NCBI GenBank assembly: GCA_002286715.1
Contig: NSJX01000006.1
Coordinates: 124,001-188,000, forward strand
DNA from: Dentipellis sp. KUC8613
Taxonomy: Eukaryota; Basidiomycota; Agaricomycetes; Russulales; Hericiaceae
Length of the DNA stretch: 64,000 nucleotides
Direction: 5' to 3'
Part shown: one piece after another, positions 49,730-62,220 of the stretch
How positions within the stretch are numbered: the stretch's first letter is position 1
How the letters are laid out: every line of letters begins with the position of its first letter
The notes under the pieces: generated by a model
What the model was told of the DNA's origin: nothing
What the model saw: the letters and a program-made list of their open reading frames with translations, nothing else
The model's database searches: none
Made by a program: the position numbers and the translations under genes

Positions 49730-52126
49730 GCTGGTTTGTCTGACTCAAAGTTTTCTGTAAATCACCAGTATAACCGTCAGTATTTATGGAAAGAACTTTT
49801 GGTAAGTGCTGCACTCACATGTCGACGTATACTTTACGGTGCTCACCACTTGCAAATCGCTGTCACCTCGTGCAGCAGCAAACGCGCGACACCGTGCAGG
49901 TCCCCGCCGGCCGGCCCCGCCTCCGACCGGCATCGTCCGCGAGCACGCCCCCACCAGGCTCCTCAGGCTCCTGCAGGCTCCTGCATGCGCAGCTCATCAG
50001 TACATGTACAACCGCACATGCAGTATCAGCGATGCTGTCAGCGCTGTAAACACCGACAACCCGACAGTCCCCCACACTCCATAGTCATCCAACCCCGACT
50101 TTTCGGCGTTATCGAGGCGATCTGCGAGTCTCTGACTTTGACACGTACCCATAGTGTCCACGAGTCTTCGTGAGTGGATCAGCCATGTAACCCGTACAGT
50201 GCACAAGTGGCTAGCCGTCGCGGCAGTTCTGTCACCTGTACTATTACCCCATGCTGCGTCTGCATCACTGACCTCGGCAGGTCCTCGTCATCGACATCAT
50301 CACGGCCTCTATCTGACAGAACCAACTGAATTACTGACCGCAGGTTCTCAGATCAGCTCTGCAGTAGATCAGTAAGACCGCCCACGTCAACCACTCACAT
50401 GCGCCATCCACATCTAACATTGTAATCGACATCCGCTTCGGCGACGGAAGTCCCTGCCGTCGACGTCGCCTGCACTAACACCGTACGATACTAATCGGTT
50501 TCCCTGGCACGGGCGGCTCACAGGGTTTAGGATACAATACGCAAGGAGCTGACCCTACGGCCGAGGCCTCCGAAAGAGCAACGTAGCGCGCAGGCCTGCA
50601 CGATCGCTCGTGGGGCACCCTGAAGGAACCTACTTACAGTTACAGCAGATGCTGAAGCTCTGGAATCCGGATCTCAACGCACGTGAGCGATCACTCACAC
50701 TCCGCCTACAAGCTACAGGCGTATAGCTGAACCTGGGATTACACAGCTGTCCACCAGGGTAGATCGTGCTACCCCGGGCTCCCCATGTCTGAGCAGCACG
50801 CTCGTCCGTCGACGTCAGCGCGATCATTGGCTCCGAGTCGGCACCAGCGGCCAGTGCGAGGTACGCGATTTTGAATGCAGATGCATCTGATTCTTGCAAT
50901 TGCTGAGTATCTGCTTTTACTTTTGGCACGCAGAGCAGAATCGGTCCCCGAGTCTCCATTCTCCATGCATGACTTATATCCGTTGCCGTTCGGTATCCGG
51001 TGTTCGGTGTTCTTCATGATCACATTTGAGCTCAAGACTCGGACGCCACAATCAATCGCGTAGCCGTATCCTTCACGCCTCGGGCCTCGGTCTTCGCGTA
51101 CTTACCTGTTATGCGGGGCGATGCAACGCAGCTGCCATGGTCACGCTGTCAATCTCCATCCTGCCAAACTCCCAGCTTCAATTATTCCATTGGCATGCAC
51201 CATTCATGGTCAACGCCTACCATCCATCGCCGACTCGGAGCAACCGCACGCATCTAAACCCAGCATACATACGCAGGGGATTATTCTGCCCCGGACTCGG
51301 GACTCGGAGGCACATGCACATGCATGCAGGACCGGTCCCAGGAGCCTCCGGGCTCGTGGTACTTACCGGTGTTGAGTATGCGCGTGGGCCAACGAAGGCC
51401 CGCTGTCACAATTTTTGTTTTCTTTTTTGACTCAATTTTCCACTGGCTCTCAGGCTGTCACGGGGGATTGGATGCCACGTGGCAGTTGCAGCGGGTCATC
51501 TGCGCGTCGACGTTGTACAGGACAGCGAGGAAGAGCGAAGAAGAGCAGAAGGAGGCCGAACCGGGTCGGTTGACGCGACGCGACGGTTTGATTGGGGCGT
51601 CGACGCGTCGATTGATCCCGCCGCCCGACCGGCGGTAGACGCGTACCTTCCTCCCTTCCAGTTCGTTGGCACTTGCAACCAGAATCACCTACAACTGTCA
51701 GACGTTGGACCGGGGTGCTCGGTGCTCGAGGATGAACGCACGGGCGTGGCGAATACGGTGCGTTTATTGTTACGACGATGATATGTGATGTATCATGCAC
51801 AGATTTCTCGCGTACCCGTCGAATGCAACTAATTCATGATACATGATGTTCTATCATCGTACAGCTGCAGTACAGCCTATACTCTCCTCTACTGTACTCT
51901 ACTCGTCTCCGCCACTCGCGGTCACGCCCGATAACGCAGCAATCACCCCAACCATCTATTCATCTATCTATCCATCCTTCCTCTTCCATCCTTCCATCCT
52001 TCTATCTGCTTTTCGAAAATTCCACCGCCACCTCCCACCTACCACGCCCCAGCAGATACACGATACGTGATAATGATAGCACTAGTCCCAGTCCCAGTCC
52101 CAGTGCCATTTCCAGTACACACAATT

Positions 52127-52148
52127 CCCGTACCCGTACCCGTACCCC
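52127..52148 (-). repeat. CCCGTA hexamer repeat, G-quadruplex motif on the minus strand
   Basis: Four C3-4 tracts with three 3-nt spacers (CCCGTACCCGTACCCGTACC plus two bases), so the minus strand has four G-tracts with 3-nt loops. A (CCCAGT)3 run lies 20 bp upstream (about 52087-52104). Confidence 0.6.
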
Positions 52149-52572
52149 ATCTTCCAAATTCCAATATTCCAAACCCCCGTTTTGAATAATTCCACCCTTA
52201 AGGCTGTATCCCATCATAGCACCCGCACCCGCACCGCACCCGACCCGCAGCGAGGACTAACTGACACAAACCCCACGCAGCCCGTAAGCCGCATGCGCAC
52301 GCCGCAGCCCGCGCCAATATGCACTTGAGCATGGTCACCCCGGCGCGCTACATCGATATCCTCGGTGCCAATCACAATTCGCCGCGCGCCTGCGACACGA
52401 CACGACGCGCGCGCTTGGATTCGGATTCGGGACGGCCGTTCGCTGCATGCTGCACCCTACACCTGGCAAGCGCGAATTGCGAGCGCACACAAACTGCACC
52501 TCACAAGCGCACATGTATACACGCTCCGAGTCCAATTCCGAGACGCGTCGTCCTCGCCTGCCGAGCGCGGCA

Positions 52573-52594
52573 CCCCAGTCCCAGTCCCAGTCCC
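52573..52594 (-). repeat. CCCAGT hexamer repeat, G-quadruplex motif on the minus strand
   Basis: CCCC followed by three AGTCCC units; a further imperfect unit continues to about 52608. The minus strand offers four G-tracts with 3-nt loops. The motif matches the run near 52087. Confidence 0.6.
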
Positions 52595-52854
52595 AATCCA
52601 GTCCCAGTCACACTCACAGCGCAAGACAGTCTGAGTCATCGCGCGCGCGTCACGGTCATGCGGACTCCGCAGGCGTATGTCAGACGCGCCGGGTCCACCT
52701 CCGCCCGTCGGGTCTCTGCGCTGTAAGTATCCACTCGGGCTCGGGAGCGAAAATGGGAAGGTGGGATAGTGGGAAAGTGGGCAGTACTTGCTGACGTAGC
52801 GCGCGGGTGTCAGGATGTGCGGATGACTGGGTGGGGTGTGTCAGGCGCCGGCGT

Positions 52855-52870
52855 GGGCAGGGTGGGTGGG
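52855..52870 (+). other. Short-loop G-quadruplex motif
   Basis: GGGCAGGGTGGGTGGG: four G3 tracts with loops of 2, 1 and 1 nt, a pattern known to favour stable parallel quadruplexes. It lies about 550 bp downstream of the cyclin stop codon. Confidence 0.6.
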
Positions 52871-53418
52871 TGGCAATGACTGAAGCTCTGACTGAAGCTG
52901 TAACTGTAGCTGAGACTTACTGTAACTCGGATGAGAAAGGCACTCAGGCAGGCAGGCGAGCAAGGGGATAGTGGGCTGTTTTACACTTTTTGTGTATTTG
53001 TATTTGTCATTTCGTGTCGTATGAGCTGTTTGTGTGGTGGTGCTACTGTGATATGATGGGATGTGTGTAGAAGTTAATGTGGAAGTGGAAGGGGAGAGGG
53101 GACTGGTACGTATTATCCGCGGGGGGGTGGGGTCTATAGCTAATGTGTAGTAGAAGAACAAACCGGTACTGAGAGAGATAGAGAGATAGATGAGATAGAT
53201 GAGAAACGCAAAGATGTAATGAGGGCGAGGCAGAGCGCGAGCAGAGCAGATAAAACGAAATGATGAAATGGAGCTGAAACACGACAATGTGACGAAATTG
53301 CGTTGAGCAATGCATGCATGCGGATGCCGAATGAAGAATGATGCAGTGTGGAACAGGGTGAAGGTGGAAATGGGAATGGGACACAGGAGACCGATAACGA
53401 TAGGCTGCGCAGGCGCGC

Positions 53419-54601
53419 CTAAACGCAGACCTGCGCGGACGGCTGCGCCGGGAAGGTCAGCACCGCGGACTGGCACCGGGAGAACGCCTGCGGCGCGGCC
53501 TGCTGCGGCGCCGCAGCGTGGTGGTGGGTGTGCGCGTGGCCGTGGTGCGAGAAGGGCCGCGGGAGCGGGAACGCGCGGAGGAGGCGCAGGGTCGTCGATT
53601 GCGAGGACGACGACGACGAAGAGGACGAAGGTGCGACGGACGCAGCCTGATGGTGCTTCTTGAGCGGCGGCTGGGCGTCGGAGGTCGCGCGCTCGCTGAG
53701 ATGCGCGGCGGGTGCGGGCGCGGGCGGGTAGGCCGGCGCGTGCGTGTGGTCCTTGACGTGCACGGGGACGAAGGCGGGGTTGACGAGCGTCGGGGGCGTG
53801 CGGGGGGAGAAGGACGCGTCGGTGGAGACGGACATAGAGGGCGAGGTGATCGAGTCGTCGGAGCTCGAGGAGGACGACGCGGTGACGAGCGGCGCGCGGA
53901 CGGCGTGGTGCGCGTGCGCGGCGTGGGTGTGTGTGGAGAAGAGCGACATGATGCCGTCGTGGTGTGCGAGGATGTCCGCCTCGGAGATGGCGAGCTCCCA
54001 GTCGAGGACGTCGAGGAACTCGCGCTCGATGCGTCCGATGTCACGCTTGCCGAAGACGCCGGTGCACACTGCCCAGTGTACGTTTTTGAGCGAGGAGTCG
54101 TTCAGGTACTGGAGGGAGGCATGTTAGCATCTGTACATGAACCCGGGAGGCCGGACAGGGGAAGCTTACCTTGCTCGCTACGATGAGTGCGCCGAGGAAG
54201 ACACGCTCATTGGCCCATTCCTCGAGGGCTATGTGGAGGTGGGGCTTGGCGCGGTTGAGGTAGACGAGCGTGGCGAGCACGACGGGCATCTCAACCTCGG
54301 CGCGCTGAAGGACATTGTTGACACAGGTGGCGAAGGCAGAGCCTTCGGAGTGCCTGGACAAGGAGCGGCCGCGGCGCGAATGCGAGGGGCGGCCGAGCGC
54401 ATAGTCGACTGTCTCGACGACAGAGTCGATCAGGTATTCTGCAGATGCGAGTAAGTACTGGAGAGGAGAGAAGGTTGGGGAGATTGGCTTACCAATTACT
54501 GCGCGGTTGAGCTTGACATCGACGAGGTCGAGGAGTGCAGGTGAGTGTGTGGCGGGGTCGACGAGACTAGCCTTGTGGACACGGGGAGAGATGCCGGACA
54601 T
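53419..54601 (-). CDS. Pho85-type (Pcl) cyclin
   Basis: Three exons, 54493-54601, 54170-54438, 53419-54108, giving 355 residues. The cyclin box runs about 37-170: EYLIDSVVETVDY, ATCVNNVLQRAEVEMPVVLA, TLVYLNRAKPHL, RVFLGALIVASKYLNDSSLK, NVHWAVCTGVFGKRDIGRIE and FLDVLDWELAISEADIL. These blocks match Pcl1/Pcl2-type cyclins that activate the Pho85 kinase in cell-cycle entry and polarity. The C-terminal ~185 residues are low-complexity: Ser runs, Pro/Ala stretches and a His cluster (SHHGHAHTHHH). A TATA element lies about 85 bp upstream. Downstream DNA is repeat-rich. Confidence 0.88.
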
Positions 54602-54682
54602 TGTTGAGGAGGGGAGGAGGGCAGGTGGACTTGGCGTCGGGGGGCGGTGAGTGACGGGGAATTGGAGGGACGGACATGGGTT

Positions 54683-54692
54683 AATATATAAG
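54683..54692 (-). promoter_or_regulatory. TATA box of the Pcl cyclin gene
   Basis: Reads CTTATATATT on the minus strand, about 85 bp upstream of the ATG at 54601. Confidence 0.5.
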
Positions 54693-55636
54693 AAAAGAGC
54701 ATAACGGAGGAGAAAGGAAAAGCAAGTGGATTGGTCAGTCCGGAGATCTGAGATGGGAGAGGCCGCTTACTCAAGAGGGAGGACGCGCCGGGACGCGAGA
54801 TCTGGCCGAGTTGACTCGATCCTCGGCCATTCGCCTCATGACGCACCGCGGTCCATCCTCTCCCCGCCCCCGTCGGCCGTCCCATCCACTCCCTCCCGCT
54901 CCTGCCTCTCCCGTCCGACTCGCACTACCTTCGGCACATCCCTCCCTCAGCCCCACTCCCGTCGCTGCATCCGACGACTACCTCCACATCCCTGCACGAC
55001 GACCTCGGCCCCACTCAAGATAGCAATCAGGCGCGACCTGTCCACCGCGCGTCGATTCCTCGGTCCCTAATCTCGATGCCCAGACCCACATCTCCCATCA
55101 TATTCCACCGAGACCTGTCTGGCTAGCCACACACAGTACACCTACGTACTTAGTTTAGCATGTACCTCTGCCTGTACTCAGGCCTGGATCTCAATGACAT
55201 CCCACATCTCAGGCTCGGCCTTCAACCTGATCATGAGCATGGGCAGCCTGCAACGCCCGCGCCATCCCCATAAGGCAGCAGCCAATGGCATCGCGCCCCG
55301 GCACCCGACCCGCGATTCGACGATCCAGCTGCGACCGAGCCCGGGCAGGCATGCGTGCGGGCAGCGGCGACGGCGTACGTGGCCGGCAGCGCTAGCCGCA
55401 CCCGTACGATTTCGATTCAGTGCGTGCGCAGGACCGTCCGATTTGCGCCCCTGCGCCGCGTCACCGCGCCCGAGTCGTATCATCATGCCCATCATACGAC
55501 CCGACGCGCACCCCAACGGCTCGGACGCTGCGCACCGGCGGCGCGTCTCCCCCGCATGCGCATCGCCCCCCCATCAGCCCATACTGACTCTGATATCTAC
55601 TGAACCCACTTAATTAATTAGACCGCAGCACGCTAC

Positions 55637-55671
55637 CACGCAACACGCAACACGCAACACGCAACACGCAA
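55637..55671. repeat. Five-copy CACGCAA tandem repeat
   Basis: Five perfect 7-bp CACGCAA units in a row, in noncoding DNA. Confidence 0.9.
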
Positions 55672-56330
55672 CGCTGGACGTGGCAGCTAATAACGACCCC
55701 CCCTCCCCGCAGCTGCACGCCGCCGGACACGTTACGCCCACGGCCATCGATGTGCCCCCGACATGTCAGCACTGCGCACGCGCGCGCAGGCAGGAGGCAG
55801 GTACCATGGCAGACGCTGTAGATAGATAACGCAGATGCGAATGACATGTCCTCTCATCTCTCCATGTACAACGATGTTGCAGCTGCATGATGCATTACTG
55901 TACTGCTCGCTTGGTGAGCACCGTGCGTGACCCCAGGATTCAGGATCAAGGTGGGTGCATTACCATATCCGCATCCATACATAACCTCAGCGTGTCGCAA
56001 TCGCCGCTGCCGCTCCCGCAGGCCGACTCATCCAGCGCTGAATCAGCACAGCCCGTAGTCATCCTCGCCCAGCGCCAGCGTCCATCCATACCCACCTCAC
56101 CGTGACTAGTCTTCCTGGGCACAGTAACATAGGCGCTCCTACAGTAGCATAGGCGCTGCTCTCAGCCTTGTCACCGTGTGTCCAGCGTGCCTGGCCGTGA
56201 CTGACAAAGCGCCGCGAGCAGGATCAGCGAGCGAACGAACCCACCCGCCTCCCCACCCCACCCAGGGGATATTGAATTTAATATAGACATTGATAATCGA
56301 GGGCATTACGCACCCACCCGGCACGCCAAT

Positions 56331-56346
56331 CTTATCTTATCTTATC
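56331..56346. promoter_or_regulatory. Three overlapping GATAAG sites
   Basis: (CTTAT)3C gives three CTTATC hexamers, i.e. three GATAAG sites on the minus strand spaced 5 bp apart. This is the core site of fungal GATA factors. Their closeness may simply reflect a microsatellite. The nearest downstream minus-strand gene is the cyclin, 1.7 kb away. Confidence 0.35.
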
Positions 56347-56831
56347 AGCGAGGCGAAGACTGAGACTGGTGCCTCGCGCCACGGTCCCCGCGGGCGCATT
56401 CGGGATCTCGATCCGTGCACGGGCGATCCACCACTCGCGCGCGCGAAGCACCGAGGCGATGTGGCGGTGCGCCTCGGTGTGCCTTCATGATCATCTCGTT
56501 AGGCTCGCCTCGCGCCTATTTGCCTTATTCGCCGGCGCCTCCAGTGCGATTTCTCACAACACCACAAACCCGACAAGGACAGCGACAAGGCGCAAACAAC
56601 GGAAAGAGAAGACAGAAGACAAGAGACAAAGGCTAGTATACAACACACGAACAACACAGAACAACAAAGACAAGGCGTAAGCAGAACAAGAATCCGGAAA
56701 CGGAAACGTGACGCAGCACACAGACAAGGCCGATCGCGCCGCCCGCCGCACCCGGGGTTTACCTCCGTCCCGCACGCCGCCGGCACGCTACGCATGCGCT
56801 ATCCCCGCGCGGCGTGGACCCACCCTACAAT

Positions 56832-56876
56832 CCAATCTGCCCTACCCTACCCTCCAATCCAATCCAATCCACCAAT
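56832..56876. promoter_or_regulatory. Cluster of five CCAAT motifs
   Basis: CCAAT begins at 56832, 56854, 56859, 56864 and 56872, partly as a CCAAT pentamer repeat. CCAAT is bound by the HAP complex. The cluster lies 3' of the AT-hook gene and far from the cyclin start, so a regulatory role is uncertain. Confidence 0.3.
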
Positions 56877-56999
56877 CCGCCACCCCGCGGCGCCCACTTC
56901 CCGCCGCAGCCCTGTCCAAATGCAGACGCCCAAGCCAAACACCAAGCCCCATCCGCCGCCCGCCTACGAATCCCACACCCACATGCCGTGCCCCGGGCC

Positions 57000-58455
57000 C
57001 TACGACGCAGCAGCCGGCGCGGACGCGCTCGTGCCCGCGGCGCTCTTCGACGGCACGCGGTTCTTGCTGCCCTTCGGCCGCCCGCGCGGCCGCTTCCCGG
57101 GCACGGGCTGCGCGTGCTCGCCCGTCCCCGTCTCGTCCGCGCCGCGCTTGAACCCCGCGCCCGCGCCCGCGTCTGCGCCGAGGCGGCGTTCTTGCAGGTA
57201 CCTGCGCGCGTGCGTAGGCGTGAGTGGCAGTGCTTTGTTTTCTTTTGCGTGTGCGTGGATGGAGGGGGGGAGGAAAGGACGTACTGCTGCGACTTCTCCT
57301 CGAGCGTCGCCTGCAGCGACGGCAGCGGCGGCTGCCCGAGCTCCGCGCGCAGCGCGTCGACGTCCCGCTTCGCGAGCGCGTACTCGCCGTCGGTGATCTG
57401 CTGGATGCGCGTGCGCAGGTCCGCGCATCTGTCCGCCGCCCGCCGCCCGTCAGTCATCTGCACATGACAGTTATTGAAGCGGGATCTGGGGACTCACTCG
57501 GAGGTGATTTGCGCTTCGAGGATGTCCGCCTGGTACGGGCGTCGGTGTTGGAGTTGGTGTTGGTGAGGATGTTGGTTAGGGTGGGGAAGTGGAGGTGCGT
57601 ACCTTATCGCGGTCCTCGTTTACCTACGAAGGTCGGGTTAGCCTGCAGCTCGGTGCATACGGCATGCGCGGAGGGCGTACCTCGCGGAGACATTTGAGCA
57701 GGCGCACGCGCTCGCTTTCGAGTCTGCAGGTCGGGCGCAGTGCGGTGCGGGCGTAGATCGGCATCGCAGGGAAGGTGACGGAGACCGACGTGTGCGGGGA
57801 TGCGGGGAAGGGGGTGGGGTCGCAGACAAACAGTCAGTCAGTGCAAAGATAGATGTGCGTGATGGCGGGGAGATGCGCACTTGTTTTTCTGCTCCTTCAG
57901 GTCCTGGATCGTTTTGTTCTTCTGGTCGAGCGTCGAGTGCGCGGAGAGGATGTGTGCGGTGTGCAGCTGCAGCGTCAGTGCATGTTTCCTGCACGTAAAC
58001 AGACGTCAGGTCAGTAGATGCAATTGTAGATGTGTATGCAGAGGTGATTGCAGGTGCAATGTAATGCAGGCAAGAATGCAAATGCAAGTGTAAATGAGCA
58101 TGACGCCCCCGGCGCTCGCGTGCGGAGGCAAAGCGCCGTGCATAATGATTGTGCTGCTCGTCCATCCGCCCGCCCGCCCGCCCGCAAACGCAGTCCCCAA
58201 GACGACCCCATTCCGCCACCAACAGCTACCTATCACAGCGCCCACCACCGTACGCGCTCCCACCCCCACACAAATGCCTCACCCTGCCAAAGCGCAAAAC
58301 AAAGTAGCACAAAGTACTCACTTGAGCTCCGCCGTCTTCGCCAGATGCACGAGGTTCTTCGTCCAGTCGCCCTGCGCGACGAGCGGCTGCGCCTGCACCT
58401 GCGTCGGCGCGGCAGGCGCAGACGCGGACTGCGTGCTGGGGCCCGCGCTCGCCAT
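57000..58455 (-). CDS. Coiled-coil protein with C-terminal AT-hook
   Basis: Seven exons: 58322-58455, 57881-57988, 57681-57723, 57603-57623, 57498-57529, 57285-57428, 57000-57201; phases close to 227 residues. After an Ala/Pro/Gln-rich start, DWTKNLVHLAKTAELKKHAL opens a long helical, probably coiled-coil region (~35-165). Within it lie STLDQKNKTIQDLKEQK, LESERVRLLKCLREVNEDRD and DILEAQI. LGQPPLPSLQATLEEKSQQY closes the helix. The tail has GKRPRGRPKGSKNR (~196-209), an AT-hook (RGRP core) that binds AT-rich minor grooves, and ends Ala/Ser-rich. Exon 4 is 21 nt. I do not recognise the family; a nuclear chromatin-associated subunit is the best inference. Normal phase closure over seven small exons argues that the gene is real. 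Confidence 0.78.
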
Positions 58456-60850
58456 GGAGTGCTAGTGCCAGGGGAATAATGCTGAATGCTGCAGCCCGCG
58501 GTGCGCGGGGTCGGAGCAATTTTCCGCGCGGACGCGGCGCGGTGGCTGGGGGGTCTGTTGCCTGCATGCGCGGTGGCGGGCCGGGCATGGGTCGTTCCCC
58601 GCGCCCCGATCCGACGCGCACTGCCCGAGCCCGATGCGCACTTGCCACTTTGGCTTTTCGGAATCGGGTTCCTAGGCGTGTACATGTAGCGACTCGGGCG
58701 TTTTGGTGCAGACGGTTGCCTTGCTTGCTCGAGGCGATGGTGCCTGCCGCCTGTCGTCGGGCGGCGGGCGCTGTACGTGTGGCGCTATAGTACCCGCGCC
58801 GACGCCGATGAGCACGCAGCTTCTCGAGTGCATTTGCATCCATTTCACAGCTCAAGCTCAAGGCGGCGAATGCCCATTCTAAGCCCGCCGCTGCATCTTC
58901 CGACGTCGGGGATGCTGCTGGGCGCTGGGCGCTGAGCGGATCCGTGCGCGGTGTGCGGTGTGCGGTGTGCACGGCGCTTCCGGTTTTGGTGCTGAACCAG
59001 ATTCATTCCGGGTTGCATAGAGTGACGGTGCAGGTATGGTCTTGCGATGGTGGAGTCGACCCCCCGATCCCGAGCCTCATATGGGCGCGCGCTGTCGATT
59101 TCCGTCGTTCCGTGTTGATTCCGCTCGCACGACCGTCATGATCACGGTATGGCGGTGCGCATTCATGATGAAGTTCGTCGTTCGAGCGCCGCGCGCGATC
59201 CGACCAGTCACAGTACTCACATACTCCGGTGCGTCGTCGCCAATGACACCAACACCGACACGTCCGCACTGACAAGTAAGTAACAACTCCAGCAGGCGTC
59301 GGGCATTGCCAATGCAGCGCACTCCATTCGTGCGCAGGCTCAAAGTGCGCCCCGCGCGGGGCAAGGAAGACACTGCGCGTGTGGCAATTGGTGCCCTGGT
59401 GCTATAGATGACCCCGTGCGGTTCATCGTGGTGCGCGTCGCGGGTCGTCGTGGCGCCGCCTGCTGGATAGAAATTCGCGCCGTGTGGTATGTGGGTTGTC
59501 GTTCGCCCCGGACCCGCCCTCACCCCCGCAGGTCGACTTTGTGATGCCGCTCCGCGACTTGGACGTTGGACCTGCGTTCATGCGTCCGTTCCATGGATAA
59601 CTATAGGATCAATCCTGGTTCATTTCGTCGTAGACGACAACTCGTCTGCTCCACAGGCGCACCCACGACCCCGCCCGACCCCCTCCGCGACGCAGGATAG
59701 GTTCGCCGCGCGCTTTGACCCACAACGACTGCAGCATCCGATCCGACGACGGCAACTATTCTGAAATCCAGTTCCAGCCGTCTCTGCGATTACACGCGAT
59801 ACGATACGGGTGCGGGTCGCGAGCCCTGCACGCGTGTTGTTCCGATGCGCGACGTCTCCGAGTATCGCGTCGTGCGTCGCGGGTGCGGGTGCGGTTATGG
59901 TTGCCGGGGCTGAGTGAGTTGTCTATCGATGTCATTGTTCTGTATGCCGATAACACTGAACTTCAGCATTATGCAGACAGACAGGTTAGAGCTTGGTCTT
60001 GGTCTCTGAACCTCCCGAGTTTCAATTGACGGATTAGACCAGGGAGGTCTTTCAGTGCTATCGCTATCGCTGACGTCGTTGCGATTCCCACGAGGTCCGA
60101 CGAGGTCCTCCTTCATTCAGCCCCTCGACTTCGCGGTCGAGCTAGCACTAGTATGACCGCGCCGAGAGGACGTCAAGCTTAGCTCCTTGAAGCTAGTTAG
60201 TACCCGCGGACGCGAAGTGAATCTGCGCAGCCCGCCGCGCGTTCCAAGTTCACATCAACGCCGACGCGGAGCCATGGCCTTTATCTTATCCTTATCGTCC
60301 TATTCACTCAGGTTTCTGACGAGAACAGCCGACAGCCGACGGTTACGCACTACGCATCGGTGTCTAATACGAAATGCTGAAGACTACTTACGCATCCGAA
60401 ATACGAAACCTGAAATCGAAACATGGTGAGCATTTTTCTTTTCTTTTCTTTTTTTCTCCTTTATCCCTCTTCCCCCACCCGCCGCCATTCCCTCCTCCGT
60501 GCCTCAGAGCAGACCCACCCGACATCGCACACGCACCCGCGACGGCGACCACGACCGCATAGCGTCATCAACCATCCACCGTGTTAACTTTTTCGCGCAA
60601 GCTTATGCTAAAGATACCCACTCAACACCTGCATATGAAACCGCGGACGGATCCTGTCTTGTCGGTATAGTGTATACCCAGGTCCCACTGCATCATGCCG
60701 GTGCGTCCTACTCTATGTCGACGTCACTGGATCCACTTTGGCTGTCGTTCAAATATAGTCCGAGAGGTACTCAAGTAGGTGTGTCCCGGTGCGATCCTAT
60801 GTGTCTGACACTGTATACCGCGGCCGCCTTGCGCATGCTGAAGGTCCATA

Positions 60851-60982
60851 GGAAGGAACGACGCCCAGACAGATGACGAACAAGTTCCGAACTACATATC
60901 GCTCGGTACTCCAGATTACCGCTACGCGCCTCGGAGAGAAGGCGACTTTCGTTCCTGGCAATGCCGTCCGTGGCCGCCGTAG
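60851..60982 (+). repeat. Direct repeat, copy 1
   Basis: Starts with GGAAGGAACGACGCCCAGAC and ends with a 62-bp block (60921-60982). That block recurs at 61121-61182 with two mismatches, exactly 200 bp away. Confidence 0.85.
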
Positions 60983-61026
60983 GTGCGTATCCGCCGTTAT
61001 CGCCTTGCACAGAGTGAATGTCTTTC

Positions 61027-61182
61027 GGAAGGAACGACGCCCAGACGGGTGGTGGACAAGTTCTGAACTGCAGCTGAATATCGCTGATTACCGGTATTCA
61101 AGCTCAAACAAGCATGAAACCGCTACGCGCCTCGGAGAGAAGGCGACCTTCGTTCCTGGCAATGCCGTCCGTGGCAGCCGTA
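61027..61182 (+). repeat. Direct repeat, copy 2
   Basis: Begins with the same 20-bp GGAAGGAACGACGCCCAGAC (61027-61046), shares CAAGTTC(C/T)GAACT, carries about 24 extra bases in the middle, and ends with the 62-bp near-identical block (61121-61182). Confidence 0.85.
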
Positions 61183-62220
61183 CGTGTGTACTCAATCGCA
61201 TGATCGTCGCGCTACGGGAAGGTTAACGTTATTTATCAAGGTCTAGCCCAACCTTTGATTACTTTTGCTTCTAAGTATAGTCGCAGGTCGAAGGTTCGAG
61301 GTTCTTCTCAGAGCGGAGACCGAGAGCTAGAGCTAATTTAAGAATCGTGCAGACATGCATATGCATACATGCGGTGTCGGTACGTCTGCGTCCGGAGTTC
61401 TGCTCCTTCGCAGTCGACCGACGACTACCAGGTCGTGCAAAGTGACCTGTGGCATGCGAGCCTTCATCTGCGCGGTCGCCGACGTAGGTGAGCCTGTGTT
61501 TTGTTTCTGTACTGCAAGAAGGGTTGAGTTGTTTTCTCCAACAGAGTCTGAGGGCGGCAAGGCACACTTGTATGAGAGCATCGGAACATCTCGGCTTGCC
61601 GACAGCGGATAGCGCTAGCATGAGTGCTGTAAGCGTTTCACTTTGAATTGTATCGCGTCGGCGACTTGATTTTAAAACAATGACAGGTACATGCGCAGTG
61701 CTTCGGACCATGCACAGTGGGAGGGGCGACGAAACAAGTTTTGTCTGCAAAGGCGATACGCGGTCAGTTACAGTTACAGCTATGGGTCCAAATGTCGCTG
61801 CGGGGTTGTTAGAAGGGCGGATTGTATACCACCACGGTGAGCATGCCTGTCCCCGCTACCCACGCTCACGCTCCAAGCCCACCAAGCCCGCTATGCAAAC
61901 AAGCACCCACGTCGCAGCACGGTTAGCACTCGCAAGACTAAGCCCACCCATGCCCGCCCACCCACTCATCGAGTCACCCCCAGCTCTAGCTCCACCTCGC
62001 AGGCACTCTTTATATACGCTCCCGGCCTCCACGAGTGAGTCCATGACATAGGCCTACGTATGTATGCAGGCCCCACCGGGCGGCGGGGACGCTCCAGAAC
62101 ACCGAGGGAGCGAGTATAAAGAGGCTCGGCGGAGCGGGGATCCTCTCAGTCGGTTGCCATCCCACCCTTCTGCACCTCACGCCATCTTCGCCCATCCATC
62201 CGTGACGACGTCCCTGAGCG

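Larger units (their letters stand above)
49730..53418. other. Gene-poor, repeat-rich interval
   Basis: About 3.7 kb without a gene I can support. It contains CAGGAGCCTG-type short repeats near 49955-49990, C-tract hexamer repeats near 52084-52148 and 52573-52610, and a G-tract cluster at 52855-52870. The right end (52800-53418) is the 3' flank of the cyclin gene. A 50-codon minus-strand frame at 49997-50149 encodes one hydrophobic segment but has no other support. Confidence 0.45.
54602..56999. other. Long intergenic region upstream of the cyclin gene
   Basis: About 2.4 kb with no supported gene: the cyclin promoter on the left, the 3' flank of the AT-hook protein on the right. It holds a 7-bp tandem repeat, three GATAAG sites and a cluster of five CCAAT motifs, listed separately. 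Confidence 0.5.

Noticed and set aside
49997..50149. 50-codon minus-strand frame with one hydrophobic segment upstream of NAA20
   Set aside because: Too short and without family, splice or promoter support; lies in a repeat-rich region.
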